The notes beneath the pieces are model-generated. The model had not been told where the DNA came from. It was given only the letters and a program-made list of their open reading frames with translations, and searched no databases. A stretch of 64,000 nucleotides of DNA from an uncultured Clostridium sp. (GTDB lineage Bacteria > Bacillota > Clostridia > Clostridiales > Clostridiaceae): the NCBI RefSeq assembly GCF_937920395.1, contig NZ_CALEVF010000039.1, forward strand, positions 1 through 64,000, written 5' to 3'. Both the position numbers and the translations under genes were made by a program. Numbering within the stretch: position 1 is the stretch's first letter; every line of letters starts with the position of its first letter. Positions 42,860-52,210 of this stretch are shown one piece after another.

Positions 42860-43402
42860 ATGAAGAATATAAAAATAAGTAAATCTATCTTTAATAAAAT
42901 CAAACTGAATAATGCTAATTTTATTAAAAACAATGATATAGATCCTATAACACATCATGTTCATGGTGGTAAATATGTAGGGGAAAGAACGGACGGTATG
43001 AAACAAGGGATTGGAACGTTCCTTTATGGGGATGGAAGTAAATATGTGGGACATTGGAGTAATGACGAAATGAATGGCCAAGGGACTATTACTTTTGCGA
43101 GTGGAGAGGAATATATAGGCGAATGGGCTAATGATGAAAAAAATGGATATGGAATATATACTTGGCCGGACGGTGAAAAATATATAGGGCAGTGGGATAA
43201 TGGTGAAAAAAGTGGACAAGGTATATGTATTTGGCCTGCTGGAGATGTATATGTAGGAGACTTTAAAGATGGACTCAGTCATGGTATTGGCGTTCATACT
43301 TATTGTAGCGGTGAGAGATATATAGGACAGTGGGAAAATGATCAAAGAGTAGGGCAAGGTATGTATGTTTATTTAGATGGAAGGATTGAAATGAAAAAAT
43401 AA
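42860..43402 (+). CDS. MORN-repeat protein
   Basis: A 180-aa protein: about 30 N-terminal residues, then six MORN repeats of roughly 23 aa, for example YVGHWSNDEMNGQGTITFAS, YIGEWANDEKNGYGIYTWPD and YIGQWDNGEKSGQGICIWPA. MORN arrays form elongated beta structures that bind lipid or act as scaffolds. There is no signal peptide or membrane helix, so it is probably cytosolic. ATG 42860 follows GGGAGGGATTAAT; ATG 42845 overlaps that site. It is a single gene; its function is unknown. Confidence 0.88.
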   Translation: MKNIKISKSIFNKIKLNNANFIKNNDIDPITHHVHGGKYVGERTDGMKQGIGTFLYGDGSKYVGHWSNDEMNGQGTITFASGEEYIGEWANDEKNGYGIYTWPDGEKYIGQWDNGEKSGQGICIWPAGDVYVGDFKDGLSHGIGVHTYCSGERYIGQWENDQRVGQGMYVYLDGRIEMKK

Positions 43403-43459
43403 AAAATTGTTTTATTAAAATAGCAGATGAATAATTCTGTTATTTTTTTATGCCAAATT

Positions 43460-43501
43460 CTTAGTGGTAACATTTTCTTACTTAGTGGTAACATTTTCTT
43501 A
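43460..43501. repeat. two perfect 21-bp tandem direct repeats
   Basis: The unit CTTAGTGGTAACATTTTCTTA occurs at 43460-43480 and again at 43481-43501 (first 20 bases CTTAGTGGTAACATTTTCTT, then A), followed by CTAAGTG, which is the reverse complement of the unit's start. This looks like paired binding sites for a regulator or transposase. It lies about 100 bases ahead of the Cys-rich small gene. Confidence 0.75.
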
Positions 43502-43602
43502 CTAAGTGTAATAATATATACCAACAAAAGAAAGTAAAAGAGGGACAAACTTATGATAAAAGATATAAGAAATATTTGCCTTCAGAAAGGAGGGGAATAT
43601 GT

Positions 43603-43767
43603 ATGTGGTGTTGGTGGTTAGTATTATTGCTACTAGTTGAAGATGATGGATTTGGTGGCAACAATGGCTGTCGTAGTAATGATTGTGGTTGTACAAATAC
43701 TATAATCATAAATAGAAAAAAGAAATGTAATAAAAAGAAATGTCATAAATGTAATTATGAAGATTAA
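43603..43767 (+). CDS. small Cys-rich protein, 54 aa
   Basis: ATG 43603 follows AAAGGAGGGGAATATGT. The peptide starts MWCWWLVLLLLVEDDGFGG, a Trp-rich hydrophobic head, then NNGCRSNDCGC, a short strand (TIIINRKKK) and a basic Cys-rich tail (KKCNKKKCHKCNYED). Seven Cys in 54 residues suggest metal binding or disulfides. The hydrophobic head is too short for a certain membrane span. No family is recognised; spore-surface and peptide-toxin ideas are both open. A terminator follows at 43816. Confidence 0.6.
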   Translation: MWCWWLVLLLLVEDDGFGGNNGCRSNDCGCTNTIIINRKKKCNKKKCHKCNYED

Positions 43768-43815
43768 TATAATTAGATTATTAATTATATAAATATATAA
43801 TTAAGTCTTTAGAAT

Positions 43816-43856
43816 TAGGGAGACTTTAGCTGCTTAGGCTAAAGTCTCCTATTTAT
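43816..43856 (+). terminator. terminator of the Cys-rich gene
   Basis: TAGG-GAGACTTTAG (from 43816) pairs with CTAAAGTCTCCTA (43839-43851) with one bulged G; ATTTATTAT follows. Confidence 0.8.
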
Positions 43857-43905
43857 TATACGATTATTATAATAGGAACTAAACGAAAAGGATAGGTTGG
43901 GCTAT

Positions 43906-46380
43906 ATGAAGAAATGGTATGGGAAAACGATGATAAGAGTAGTGGGGATGCTGAATTCTGACATTAATTTGGGGTTAGATGAAGAGAAAATTAAATATAT
44001 GAGAGAAAAATATGGTGAAAATACCATATTGAAACCTAAAACTGAAAGTCTTTTAACTGTTGTGGTTAATCAAATAAAACAGTTATGGATTCTTGTAGCT
44101 ATAGGTTGCATCGCTATGCTATTTTATAATAGGTTTTTTACTATAGGTTGTTTTGTAACACTGATAATGGTATTTAGTGTAATGCTTTTAATAAATGAAG
44201 ATTATAAAGGAAAGAAAAGTTTAATTGCAATTGATAATCTAAATACACAGTATTCCAATGTAAAGCGCTGTGGAAAGATAATTAGAATAAGTTGTGAAGA
44301 AATGGTAGTTGGCGATATCGTTTTTCTCGAAAAAGGTAGATATGCCCAGGCGGATATTAGAATACTCGAATGTGAAGACTTAAAGGTAGTAGAAGTTTCA
44401 GTAACGGGTGAAAAGTATGAAGTTGAAAAATACTCTATGAAGATAGAGGAAGAAGTTATAAATCTATCTGAGATAAAAAACATTGTTTATAAATCTTCAC
44501 TTATTACTGAGGGTTCAGGCATGGGAATAATTATTGCTACTGGCATGAATACACAAATTGGAAGAATTATAAAAGTATTACTTGAGTCTAAAAATGAGAG
44601 CAGTTCTTTTAGTAATGATTTGATAGATATTGCAAATAGAAGTACTGTAATTACACTAATATCGGGTATAATTACTTTAATTTTTATAAGTTTCAAAAGT
44701 AATGGACTTCATGAGGCTATAAATTCACTTATTTATATTTCTATGACGTTTAATTCTTCAATGTTTATTATAATATTGTATTTATTTTTTTATATTATAT
44801 TTAGAAAATTCAACGAGAAAAATATATATGTTAAAAGTATTGCCACCATTTATGCACTTACGAATATTTCTACAATATTTATGAAAAAAATTGGGGCTGT
44901 TTCGGAGAATAAACTTATTCTTAGTGAAATTTATTGTGACGGAAGACTTATAAATATGAAAATTCATAATTTTGATATTGAAGATGTTATAGAAAGAATA
45001 ATTAGCATAGCACTAATTTGTAATGATGCTAAATTTTTCAATGAGAATTCTACTCATTTAAGAGACCGTAATTCTATTGAAAGTTTGGAAGAACGTGAAA
45101 TAATTGAGTTTTGGGATGAAAATTTTGCGAAAAATAGTCATTTTGAGACAAAATACAGGAGAATATTTAAGATTGCATATGACGCTGATAAAAGGATTAA
45201 AACAGTTGTAAATAGAATAGAGGATAAATATAGAGCTAATGTAAAAGGTGTGCTTGATAGTATATTAAGTAGATGTACTCATATTTTAGTTAATGGTATA
45301 GAGAAAGAAATTAATGAGGATGATATTGCGAATATTATAAATGTTCATATAGATATGTCTAATAAATCATATAATGTTATAGGTTATGGTTATAGAAATT
45401 TTAGCTATAAACCTAGTATAGATGAAAATATTGAAAGTAATTTAGTATTTGTAGGGTTAATAGGTTTTGAAAATCCAATAAAAGAAAGTTCATACATAGC
45501 TGTGAATACATGTAGAAAAATCAATATTAGAGTTATCATAGATCAAGAAGACAATAAATTAGCTTCTTTTGCATTTGGAAAATCAATAGGAATTACTAGC
45601 AAAAAGGAGCAAATTCTATCAGGGATAGAGATGGATTATATGAGCGAAGAAGAAATTGAAAAAGGCATTGAGAACATTAGTGTTTTTTCTAAAATTTCAC
45701 CCAAACATAAAAGCAAAATTGTTAATGTCTTAAATGATAAAGGATATTCTATTGCATCAGTAGGAGATACATTGACTGATTTAGAGTATCTTAATAATTC
45801 TGATATATCTATTTCAGTGGGGGTTGAATGTAGTAATGTAGTAAAAAAACTTTCAAATATATTCTTGAAGGAAAATGATTTTGGAGAAATAGTAAATTTA
45901 ATACAGCATAGTAAAAAAATCATAAGTTATATAAGCAGAGTAGTTTTGTTTATAAACACCTTAGCGATAAGTGAAATATTAGTAATATTATTAAGCATAA
46001 TTATTAGAGGCACAATGCCATTTACGATTATATGTAGTTTGTCTTTGAATTTTATATTGTTACCTTTTTGTTGTTTTGCAATACTATTACAAAATACAAA
46101 TACTGATATAATATTAAAAAATATTAATTATGATTATATAAAAAGTATTTGTATAAGAAACTCATGTATTATTGGCATCATATATATTTTCATTATTGCT
46201 CTTGGTCATAAATTTGTTATTATAAATGTTGACGATGTTATATTTATTATGTTTGTAATGCTTGAAAGTGTATTTTGTTTATCTCTTTTATATGAGAAAC
46301 ATTTTCTGGAAAATAAAGTAGCGTATACTTTAGTGGCTTTTAATATATTAGTACAGTTTATGTTGATTAAATTAAAATAA
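43906..46380 (+). CDS. P-type ATPase-like protein with degenerate catalytic motifs
   Basis: An 824-aa protein with the full layout of a P2-type cation pump: N-terminal cation-ATPase domain, paired membrane helices, actuator domain, phosphorylation and nucleotide domains, C-terminal helices. Key motifs are altered. The phosphorylation signature DKTGTLT is replaced by KKIGAVS (residues 327-333), so the phosphorylated Asp is Lys327. The M4 PEGL motif is missing. GDGxND reads GDTLTD (620-625). TGE (167-169) and KG (447-448) remain. It is therefore unlikely to pump by the normal mechanism. The frame is uninterrupted and codon use matches the host. ATG 43906 chosen; TTG 43897 is possible. It precedes comEC. 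Confidence 0.85.
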   Translation: MKKWYGKTMIRVVGMLNSDINLGLDEEKIKYMREKYGENTILKPKTESLLTVVVNQIKQLWILVAIGCIAMLFYNRFFTIGCFVTLIMVFSVMLLINEDYKGKKSLIAIDNLNTQYSNVKRCGKIIRISCEEMVVGDIVFLEKGRYAQADIRILECEDLKVVEVSVTGEKYEVEKYSMKIEEEVINLSEIKNIVYKSSLITEGSGMGIIIATGMNTQIGRIIKVLLESKNESSSFSNDLIDIANRSTVITLISGIITLIFISFKSNGLHEAINSLIYISMTFNSSMFIIILYLFFYIIFRKFNEKNIYVKSIATIYALTNISTIFMKKIGAVSENKLILSEIYCDGRLINMKIHNFDIEDVIERIISIALICNDAKFFNENSTHLRDRNSIESLEEREIIEFWDENFAKNSHFETKYRRIFKIAYDADKRIKTVVNRIEDKYRANVKGVLDSILSRCTHILVNGIEKEINEDDIANIINVHIDMSNKSYNVIGYGYRNFSYKPSIDENIESNLVFVGLIGFENPIKESSYIAVNTCRKINIRVIIDQEDNKLASFAFGKSIGITSKKEQILSGIEMDYMSEEEIEKGIENISVFSKISPKHKSKIVNVLNDKGYSIASVGDTLTDLEYLNNSDISISVGVECSNVVKKLSNIFLKENDFGEIVNLIQHSKKIISYISRVVLFINTLAISEILVILLSIIIRGTMPFTIICSLSLNFILLPFCCFAILLQNTNTDIILKNINYDYIKSICIRNSCIIGIIYIFIIALGHKFVIINVDDVIFIMFVMLESVFCLSLLYEKHFLENKVAYTLVAFNILVQFMLIKLK

Positions 46381-46592
46381 CTAACATACAAATGTTATAA
46401 TAATATTTAAAATAAGAATCATAAGTAAATAAGACATGCTGATTATTTTAAATATTTATTGGATAAAATAAGGCTATGGAGGTATATAATACTTGAAAAT
46501 ATATTTAAAACAATGATTATGTTATAATAGTAAAAGATAGCAAATTTATATGTTCTTTTGCATAAATGATTTTCCAAGTATAATATTTTATT

Positions 46593-48365
46593 ATGGCTAG
46601 ACCTTTAGTGTATTATGCAGTAACGATATTTATGGGATGTATCACTTGTCTAATTTTAACAAACAACCCTATTGTAGGAGCAATTATAACTGCACTTTTT
46701 TTGTCTATTATGTATTTTACTATAGATAAAAAGTTTTTTTATCTAGTATTTTGTTTTTTTATTATTAGTAATATCAATTATTATTCTTATTTTAATGTTA
46801 ATTTACCAAGTGATGTAAAGATTAAAGTGAGAATATCAGATAAAAGTACATATTATTGCTCGGCAAGATATAATGATAAGAAGATTGATTTGAAAGGCAA
46901 TATATTTGAATTCAGCGAAGGAAGAAACGTGTGGATAAAAGGTAATTTTAAAAAGGAAGCAGTATATGAAAAGGGTACGGTTGGAACATATACAGTTAAA
47001 AGTTATGAGATTTGTGATGAAGATATAATATCAAAAATTGAAGCTTTTAGAAAAGGTTTATATGAAAAATTTTCAGAAGGTTTAGGAAAAGAAAAAGCAG
47101 CCTTAGTTATGGGCGTATGTTTTGGGGATAGTGGATACATAGAAAAAGAACAAAAGGAAGATTTTAAAAAACTGGGTATAAGTCATGTTATAAGTGTATC
47201 AGGTCTTCATATGTCAATAGTGTATCAGGTTTTAGAAACTGTTGTAGGTTATAAAATAGCTTTATTATTCTCTTTTGGATACATGATATTTACAGGAGGG
47301 CAATCATCAACAATAAGAGCTTTTATAATGATTTTCATATTGAAAGTGGCAAGCAAAGTATATAAAAAATATGATAGTCTTTCATCGGTTAGTTTGGCTG
47401 CAATTATAATATTAGTGTTTAGACCTTTTTACATTCTTGATATAGGATTTATGCTTTCTTTTCTTTGTGTTCTTGGTATTATAGTATTTAATAAAAAAAT
47501 CAGGAAGGTGCTATATAAATTACCTTCTGCTTTAAATGAATCTTTCAGTTTAAGTATAAGTTCTCAAATATTTTCTACACCTTATGCAGTTGTAGCTCTT
47601 AAGACTTTTAGTTTAGGGGCATTTCTTAGTAATTTATTGTTATTACCACTATATACAGTAGTTGTGGTACTTGGAAATATGTCTCTTATATTTAGTACAG
47701 TTTACCAATTATTTGATTTGATAAATTATGGAATGTTTACTGTCTTAATGATAATAGAATTTATTCAAAAGGTGCTTGTAGCATTATTACCAGAAATGCT
47801 TTACTTTTCTTATATTGAAAGTCTAGTTGTATTCGGATTATATCTATGTTATCTTGCAATTAAAAAGGGCTATATGCAATTTAAGTATGTTCCAATATGT
47901 ATTATTTTTGTTTTAATGTTTCAAAGTTATAAAGTTTTTCCAGAGATTAGTTATATAAGTGCTAATAAGAATGACGTCGTTTTAATACAATATAAAAGGA
48001 CAACAGTTGCAGTTACCACTGGAAATATTAAGGGGAAAGATTTAAAAGTGCCTGTTAAAGTAGATAGAATTTTTGAGAATTATACTGGTGAGTCAATTAT
48101 AAACATTTCTCAAAGTTATGCTGTTAAATTGACACGGAATGGTGATGAATTAGAAGCTTTAGCATGTTTTACGCAAAAGACAAGTAAAAAGCAGAACATG
48201 TTATTACTTGAAAATAAAACTGAGAAAATTACACCGTTTAAAGATACAGTAAAATTAAAAAATGATGAAACGTATGTGCCATCAGGAACAATTATTAATA
48301 AATACATAATCATAGGAAACAAAGTTTTAAAATTTTCACAAGGGTTGGAGGAAATAATTGATTAA
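46593..48365 (+). CDS. comEC: ComEC/Rec2-type competence channel, short form
   Basis: A 590-aa multi-spanning protein thought to pass single-stranded DNA into the cell. N-terminal DUF4131-like region (residues about 1-150), then the Competence domain with the conserved ISHVISVSGLHMSIVYQVLE and GGQSSTIRAFIM segments and several helices. The C-terminal 140 aa are soluble and do not show the metallo-beta-lactamase HxHxDH motif found in longer ComEC proteins. ATG 46593 has no good ribosome binding site; an extended -10 (TGTTATAAT) lies near 46519-46527. It overlaps holA by eight bases. Confidence 0.88.
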   Translation: MARPLVYYAVTIFMGCITCLILTNNPIVGAIITALFLSIMYFTIDKKFFYLVFCFFIISNINYYSYFNVNLPSDVKIKVRISDKSTYYCSARYNDKKIDLKGNIFEFSEGRNVWIKGNFKKEAVYEKGTVGTYTVKSYEICDEDIISKIEAFRKGLYEKFSEGLGKEKAALVMGVCFGDSGYIEKEQKEDFKKLGISHVISVSGLHMSIVYQVLETVVGYKIALLFSFGYMIFTGGQSSTIRAFIMIFILKVASKVYKKYDSLSSVSLAAIIILVFRPFYILDIGFMLSFLCVLGIIVFNKKIRKVLYKLPSALNESFSLSISSQIFSTPYAVVALKTFSLGAFLSNLLLLPLYTVVVVLGNMSLIFSTVYQLFDLINYGMFTVLMIIEFIQKVLVALLPEMLYFSYIESLVVFGLYLCYLAIKKGYMQFKYVPICIIFVLMFQSYKVFPEISYISANKNDVVLIQYKRTTVAVTTGNIKGKDLKVPVKVDRIFENYTGESIINISQSYAVKLTRNGDELEALACFTQKTSKKQNMLLLENKTEKITPFKDTVKLKNDETYVPSGTIINKYIIIGNKVLKFSQGLEEIID

Positions 48366-49392
48366 TTATGCAGAGCTTGAAAAAAAAATTAAAAAAAATG
48401 AATTAGATAATTGCTATATATTTTGTGGTTCAGATGAAAAATTAATAAAAGATCATGTTGAATATATAATTAATAGTGTGCTTGACAAAAATTTTATTGA
48501 TCTAAATTATTCAAAATTTGATGGTAGTAAAATAGATTTTGAGACAATTAGTGATGCTTGTGAAACTATGCCATTTATGAGTGATAAAAAGGTAGTGGTT
48601 GTATATAGGGCAACATTTTTAGAGGATAATCCTGGTGCTAAGAATTCTAATGATTTAAAGAATAAAAATTTTGCTATGCTAAATGAATATTTAAAAAATC
48701 CACCACCTCAATGTATTTTGATTATATATTATACATTTCTAAGTGATAGGGAAAAACCAAGTAATAAAATTAAAAAACTAGATAAAAAAGCATGCGTGAT
48801 AAAAGTTGATAAACTAAAGGGTGAATCTCTACAGAAAATATGTAAAAATTTATTTGAAGGTGCCGGAGCAATAATTGGGAAATCAGAACTTGTTTTATTT
48901 TGTTCTCAGGTAGACAATAACATGAATATCGTATTAAATGAAGTAGAAAAACTAGTGTCATTTGCAAATGGAAGAGAGATTACTAAAAAAGATATTTTGG
49001 CAATGATGCCTCAAAAGAGTGAAAACGACATTTTTAATTTAGTTGATTATTTGTCTCAAAAAAATATTAAGAAGGCACTAGATATTTTGAATGAACTTAT
49101 ATACAGGGGAGAGAAAATACCATTTATATTATTTATGCTAACAAGGCAGTTTAACCTTTTATTTAATATTAAATTAGGAACTGAAAGTGGAAAAACAAAG
49201 GAGCTTTTGGCGAGTGAATTAAGGCTTCATCCATACGTTTGTGAAAAAATGATTTCGCAGAGCAATAAATTTACTATAAAAAGGTTGAAAAGGAATATTG
49301 GACTCTGTCTTGAAACAGAGAAAGTTTTAAAAAGTACTTCAACAGATGATAAGATAAATATTGAAGTCTTTATGATAAAGACTGTAATGTAA
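48358..49392 (+). CDS. holA: DNA polymerase III delta subunit
   Basis: A 344-aa clamp-loader subunit (YqeN type) that opens the beta clamp. The N-terminal AAA-like domain holds a degenerate P-loop (CYIFCGSDEKLIKDHVEYII) as usual for delta, then YRATFLEDNP, and the C-terminal collar domain includes LARQ-like RGEKIPFILFMLTRQFNLLF. TTG 48358 follows GGAGGAAATAA and overlaps comEC by eight bases. comEC-holA-rpsT is the standard Firmicute order. Confidence 0.93.
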   Translation: MINYAELEKKIKKNELDNCYIFCGSDEKLIKDHVEYIINSVLDKNFIDLNYSKFDGSKIDFETISDACETMPFMSDKKVVVVYRATFLEDNPGAKNSNDLKNKNFAMLNEYLKNPPPQCILIIYYTFLSDREKPSNKIKKLDKKACVIKVDKLKGESLQKICKNLFEGAGAIIGKSELVLFCSQVDNNMNIVLNEVEKLVSFANGREITKKDILAMMPQKSENDIFNLVDYLSQKNIKKALDILNELIYRGEKIPFILFMLTRQFNLLFNIKLGTESGKTKELLASELRLHPYVCEKMISQSNKFTIKRLKRNIGLCLETEKVLKSTSTDDKINIEVFMIKTVM

Positions 49393-49445
49393 GGTTAATT
49401 ATGTTTTTAATATTAAATTCAAATTACAATATAAACAAAAAATTA

Positions 49446-49474
49446 AAAAAACCGGTGTAAATCACCGGTTTTTT
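49446..49474. terminator. bidirectional terminator between holA and rpsT
   Basis: CCGGTG (49452-49457) pairs with CACCGG (49463-49468), lengthened by A and T runs on both sides. Confidence 0.9.
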
Positions 49475-49476
49475 TA

Positions 49477-49749
49477 TTATGCTGCTAAATTTAAAGCGTT
49501 TAATCTTGCTGCAAGTCTTGACTTTCTTCTTGCTGCTTTATTGATGTGAAGTATTCCTTTAGTTACAGCCATATCTAAAGCTTTAACCACACTTGCGTAT
49601 GTAACTTTAGCTTCTGCAACATCACCAGTAACTAGAGCTGTTTCAAATTTTTTAACCTTAGTTTTTAAAGCAGTTTTAATCATTGTATTTCTTTCTGTTT
49701 TAACTGCAGTAATTTTAATTCTTTTTTTTGCTGATTTAATATTTGCCAT
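49477..49749 (-). CDS. rpsT: 30S ribosomal protein S20
   Basis: A 90-aa 16S rRNA-binding protein, helical and very basic. It starts [20 protein letters not shown] and ends with [18 protein letters not shown], both diagnostic. ATG 49749 follows AAGGGGGGTGAAAATTA. It is on the opposite strand between holA and gpr, the usual arrangement. Confidence 0.98.
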   Translation of the reverse strand: MANIKSAKKRIKITAVKTERNTMIKTALKTKVKKFETALVTGDVAEAKVTYASVVKALDMAVTKGILHINKAARRKSRLAARLNALNLAA

Positions 49750-49999
49750 TAATTTTCACCCCCCTTTGTATTTAATAACGTGTCAGCAGTTTTGGGGAAA
49801 CTGCATACGAGTCTATTTAATTAATCAACTAGTATTATAGCATTAAAATATAAGCACTTCAAGGGTAAATTAATCTAGATACATAAATTTTAGTATAAGA
49901 CTTATTTAAATGAGGTAGAAAGGCTAAAATAAACTTTTTTAAGAATAAGAAAAGACTATTAGGAAAGGATAATAATAAAAATGTAGTTGAGGTGAAATT

Positions 50000-50974
50000 A
50001 TGATAAGTATAAGAACAGACTTAGCTGTGGAGGCAAAAGAAATATACAAAGAAAAAAACAATGGTGAAATACCTGGTGTTGATGTGGAGGAGTATAGCGA
50101 GGGAGATATTAAAATTACTAATGTAAAGATCGTAAGTGATATTGGAGAAAAAATGATGGGAAAACCAAAAGGTACATATATAACAATTGATATCCCTGAA
50201 TTTGTTCACTATGATGGTGAGGCTATGGAAAGAGTAAGTATGGTAATGGGAGAAGTTCTATCACCACTAATAAAATTAGATGATAGTATGACGGCCCTAG
50301 TAGTTGGACTTGGGAACTGGAATGTTACTCCAGATGCAGTAGGACCAAAGGTTGTTTCTAAGATAATGGTTACTAGACATTTAAAAGAATTAGTACCAGA
50401 TTCAATAGATGAAGGCATACGTCCAGTATGTGCAATATCTCCAGGAGTTCTTGGAATAACAGGTATGGAGACTGGCGAAATCATTCGTGGTATTGTAGAA
50501 CGGATTAAACCGAATTTAGTAATTTGTATTGATGCATTAGCTTCTAGAAAAATGAATAGGGTGAATAGAACTATTCAGATAGGGACATCTGGAATTTCTC
50601 CAGGAGCAGGAATTGGAAACAGAAGAATGGAAATAAGTGAGAAGACCTTAGGTGTACCAGTTATTGCAATTGGTATTCCGACAGTAGTAGATGCAGCAAC
50701 TCTTGCAAATGATACTATTGATTTGGTACTTGACGAGATGATTAAATCTGCAAACGAAGGCAAAGAATTTTACAATATGTTAAAATCAATTGATAAAGCA
50801 GAAAAACAAAAGATGATTGCTGAGATATTAAATCCTTATGTAGGCAATCTTGTTGTTACACCAAAAGAAATAGATATGGTAATAAATTCTGTTTCTAAAA
50901 TAATAGCTAATGGAATTAATATAGCATTGCAACCGGCGTTAGATTTAGAGGATATAAATAAGTACTTAAATTAG
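50000..50974 (+). CDS. gpr: germination protease Gpr
   Basis: A 324-aa A25-family protease that degrades small acid-soluble spore proteins at germination, releasing amino acids and freeing DNA. MISIRTDLAVEAKEIY is the propeptide-like N-terminus; MERVSMVMGEVLSP, VVGLGNWNVTPDAVGPKVV and GTSGISPGAGIGNRRMEIS are family hallmarks. It is made as a zymogen and self-processed in the dormant spore. ATG follows TTGAGGTGAAATT. I could not identify a clear sigma-G promoter upstream. Confidence 0.96.
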   Translation: MISIRTDLAVEAKEIYKEKNNGEIPGVDVEEYSEGDIKITNVKIVSDIGEKMMGKPKGTYITIDIPEFVHYDGEAMERVSMVMGEVLSPLIKLDDSMTALVVGLGNWNVTPDAVGPKVVSKIMVTRHLKELVPDSIDEGIRPVCAISPGVLGITGMETGEIIRGIVERIKPNLVICIDALASRKMNRVNRTIQIGTSGISPGAGIGNRRMEISEKTLGVPVIAIGIPTVVDAATLANDTIDLVLDEMIKSANEGKEFYNMLKSIDKAEKQKMIAEILNPYVGNLVVTPKEIDMVINSVSKIIANGINIALQPALDLEDINKYLN

Positions 50975-51026
50975 TAATAACTATTTGAATTCCCTCATAT
51001 ATATTTTATAAACAGGGGGGATGAAA

Positions 51027-52172
51027 ATGAAATACAGAGGTGAAAATTTTAAAGGCAAAAATAGAATTATGCCAAGTAAAAAAATTAATTTTATTATATG
51101 TTTTTTAAAGAAAACTAGTAATGTGAAAGTGTTTTTTTGCGGCTTCACATTGCTAATTATTTTTTTATTAGGCGTAATGATACCTAGAAGTGCGAAGGCA
51201 GATAGTGAAGAAAATTACGGAAACAATTTTTACGTTAGTGTTATTAATAATGCTTTATCTGTAATTAAGTCCTCTAATGTAGAGAGGCAAGATACAAATA
51301 GCGAAAATATGGATGGTTCAGCAGTTTTGTCATTTTTAGGAGTAGATATTTCGAATCCTATATCAATAGTAATAAAAGAAATTGCTTATTTAGATAAAAA
51401 TGAAGTTAGTACAGATGTAGACAATTCAAAAACATTTACTCTTAACCCTTTTAACTTAGATGATAAGCAGGTAAGTAAATCTAAGGTCAATGTTACTAAT
51501 GTGGTAGCAAAACTTTATAATCCTAGTTTGAAAGGTATATTAAATAAAGCAAAGCCACGGGTTCTTATATATCATTCTCATACATCTGAAGCCTACCGCA
51601 CCTCAAACAAGGACACATCAACAACTACTGCCAGTCCAGATCAATCACGTAATGTTGTTGCTGTAGGAGATGTAATAACTGAAGAATTAGAAAAAAACTA
51701 TGGAATTTCGGTTATACATGATAAAAATGTAAATGATACAGGAGATTACAATAACGCTTATAAAAAGTCTGGAGTTACATTAGATAAGTACTTAAAGCTA
51801 TACGAAAAATTTGATTTAATTATTGATTTACATAGAGACAGTATAGTTAACAAGAAGGCAGTGCTTACAAAATTAAATGGTGAAGATGTAGCACAATTTA
51901 TGTTCGTTGTAACAGATAAGAATCCTAGATATACTCAGCAAAAGAAACTAATAAATTCTATGATGTCAATATCAAATAGATTATACCCAGGGATTATAAG
52001 AACTAATCCAATTTGGGTTTATCACTGGGGAATGGGATTTTACAATCAAAACAGGAGCAATAATGCACTCTTAATTGAAGTAGGCACATATACTAATAGT
52101 ATTCAAGAAGTAAAAAATACTGGTAAATATCTATCAAGAATAATCGCAGAGCAATTAAATGGTAAAAAGTGA
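51027..52172 (+). CDS. spoIIP: stage II sporulation protein P
   Basis: A 381-aa membrane-anchored amidase and endopeptidase that, with SpoIID and SpoIIM, thins septal peptidoglycan for engulfment. One N-terminal helix (VFFCGFTLLIIFLLGVMI), then the catalytic domain with VLIYHSHTSEAYR (zinc His), DKNVNDTGDYNNAYKKSG, DLIIDLHRDS and ALLIEVGTYTNS (catalytic Glu). ATG 51027 is six bases beyond GGGGGG; ATG 51021 abuts it. gpr-spoIIP is the normal pair. Confidence 0.96.
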   Translation: MKYRGENFKGKNRIMPSKKINFIICFLKKTSNVKVFFCGFTLLIIFLLGVMIPRSAKADSEENYGNNFYVSVINNALSVIKSSNVERQDTNSENMDGSAVLSFLGVDISNPISIVIKEIAYLDKNEVSTDVDNSKTFTLNPFNLDDKQVSKSKVNVTNVVAKLYNPSLKGILNKAKPRVLIYHSHTSEAYRTSNKDTSTTTASPDQSRNVVAVGDVITEELEKNYGISVIHDKNVNDTGDYNNAYKKSGVTLDKYLKLYEKFDLIIDLHRDSIVNKKAVLTKLNGEDVAQFMFVVTDKNPRYTQQKKLINSMMSISNRLYPGIIRTNPIWVYHWGMGFYNQNRSNNALLIEVGTYTNSIQEVKNTGKYLSRIIAEQLNGKK

Positions 52173-52210
52173 ATAATTTATTATAAAAAGTGCATCCTTA
52201 CTAAGGAGAA

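Noticed and set aside
42677..43357. A 226-codon minus-strand open frame opposite the MORN gene
   Set aside because: It mirrors the repetitive MORN codons, has no ribosome binding site and its sequence is unlike any protein; the plus-strand product is a clear MORN array.
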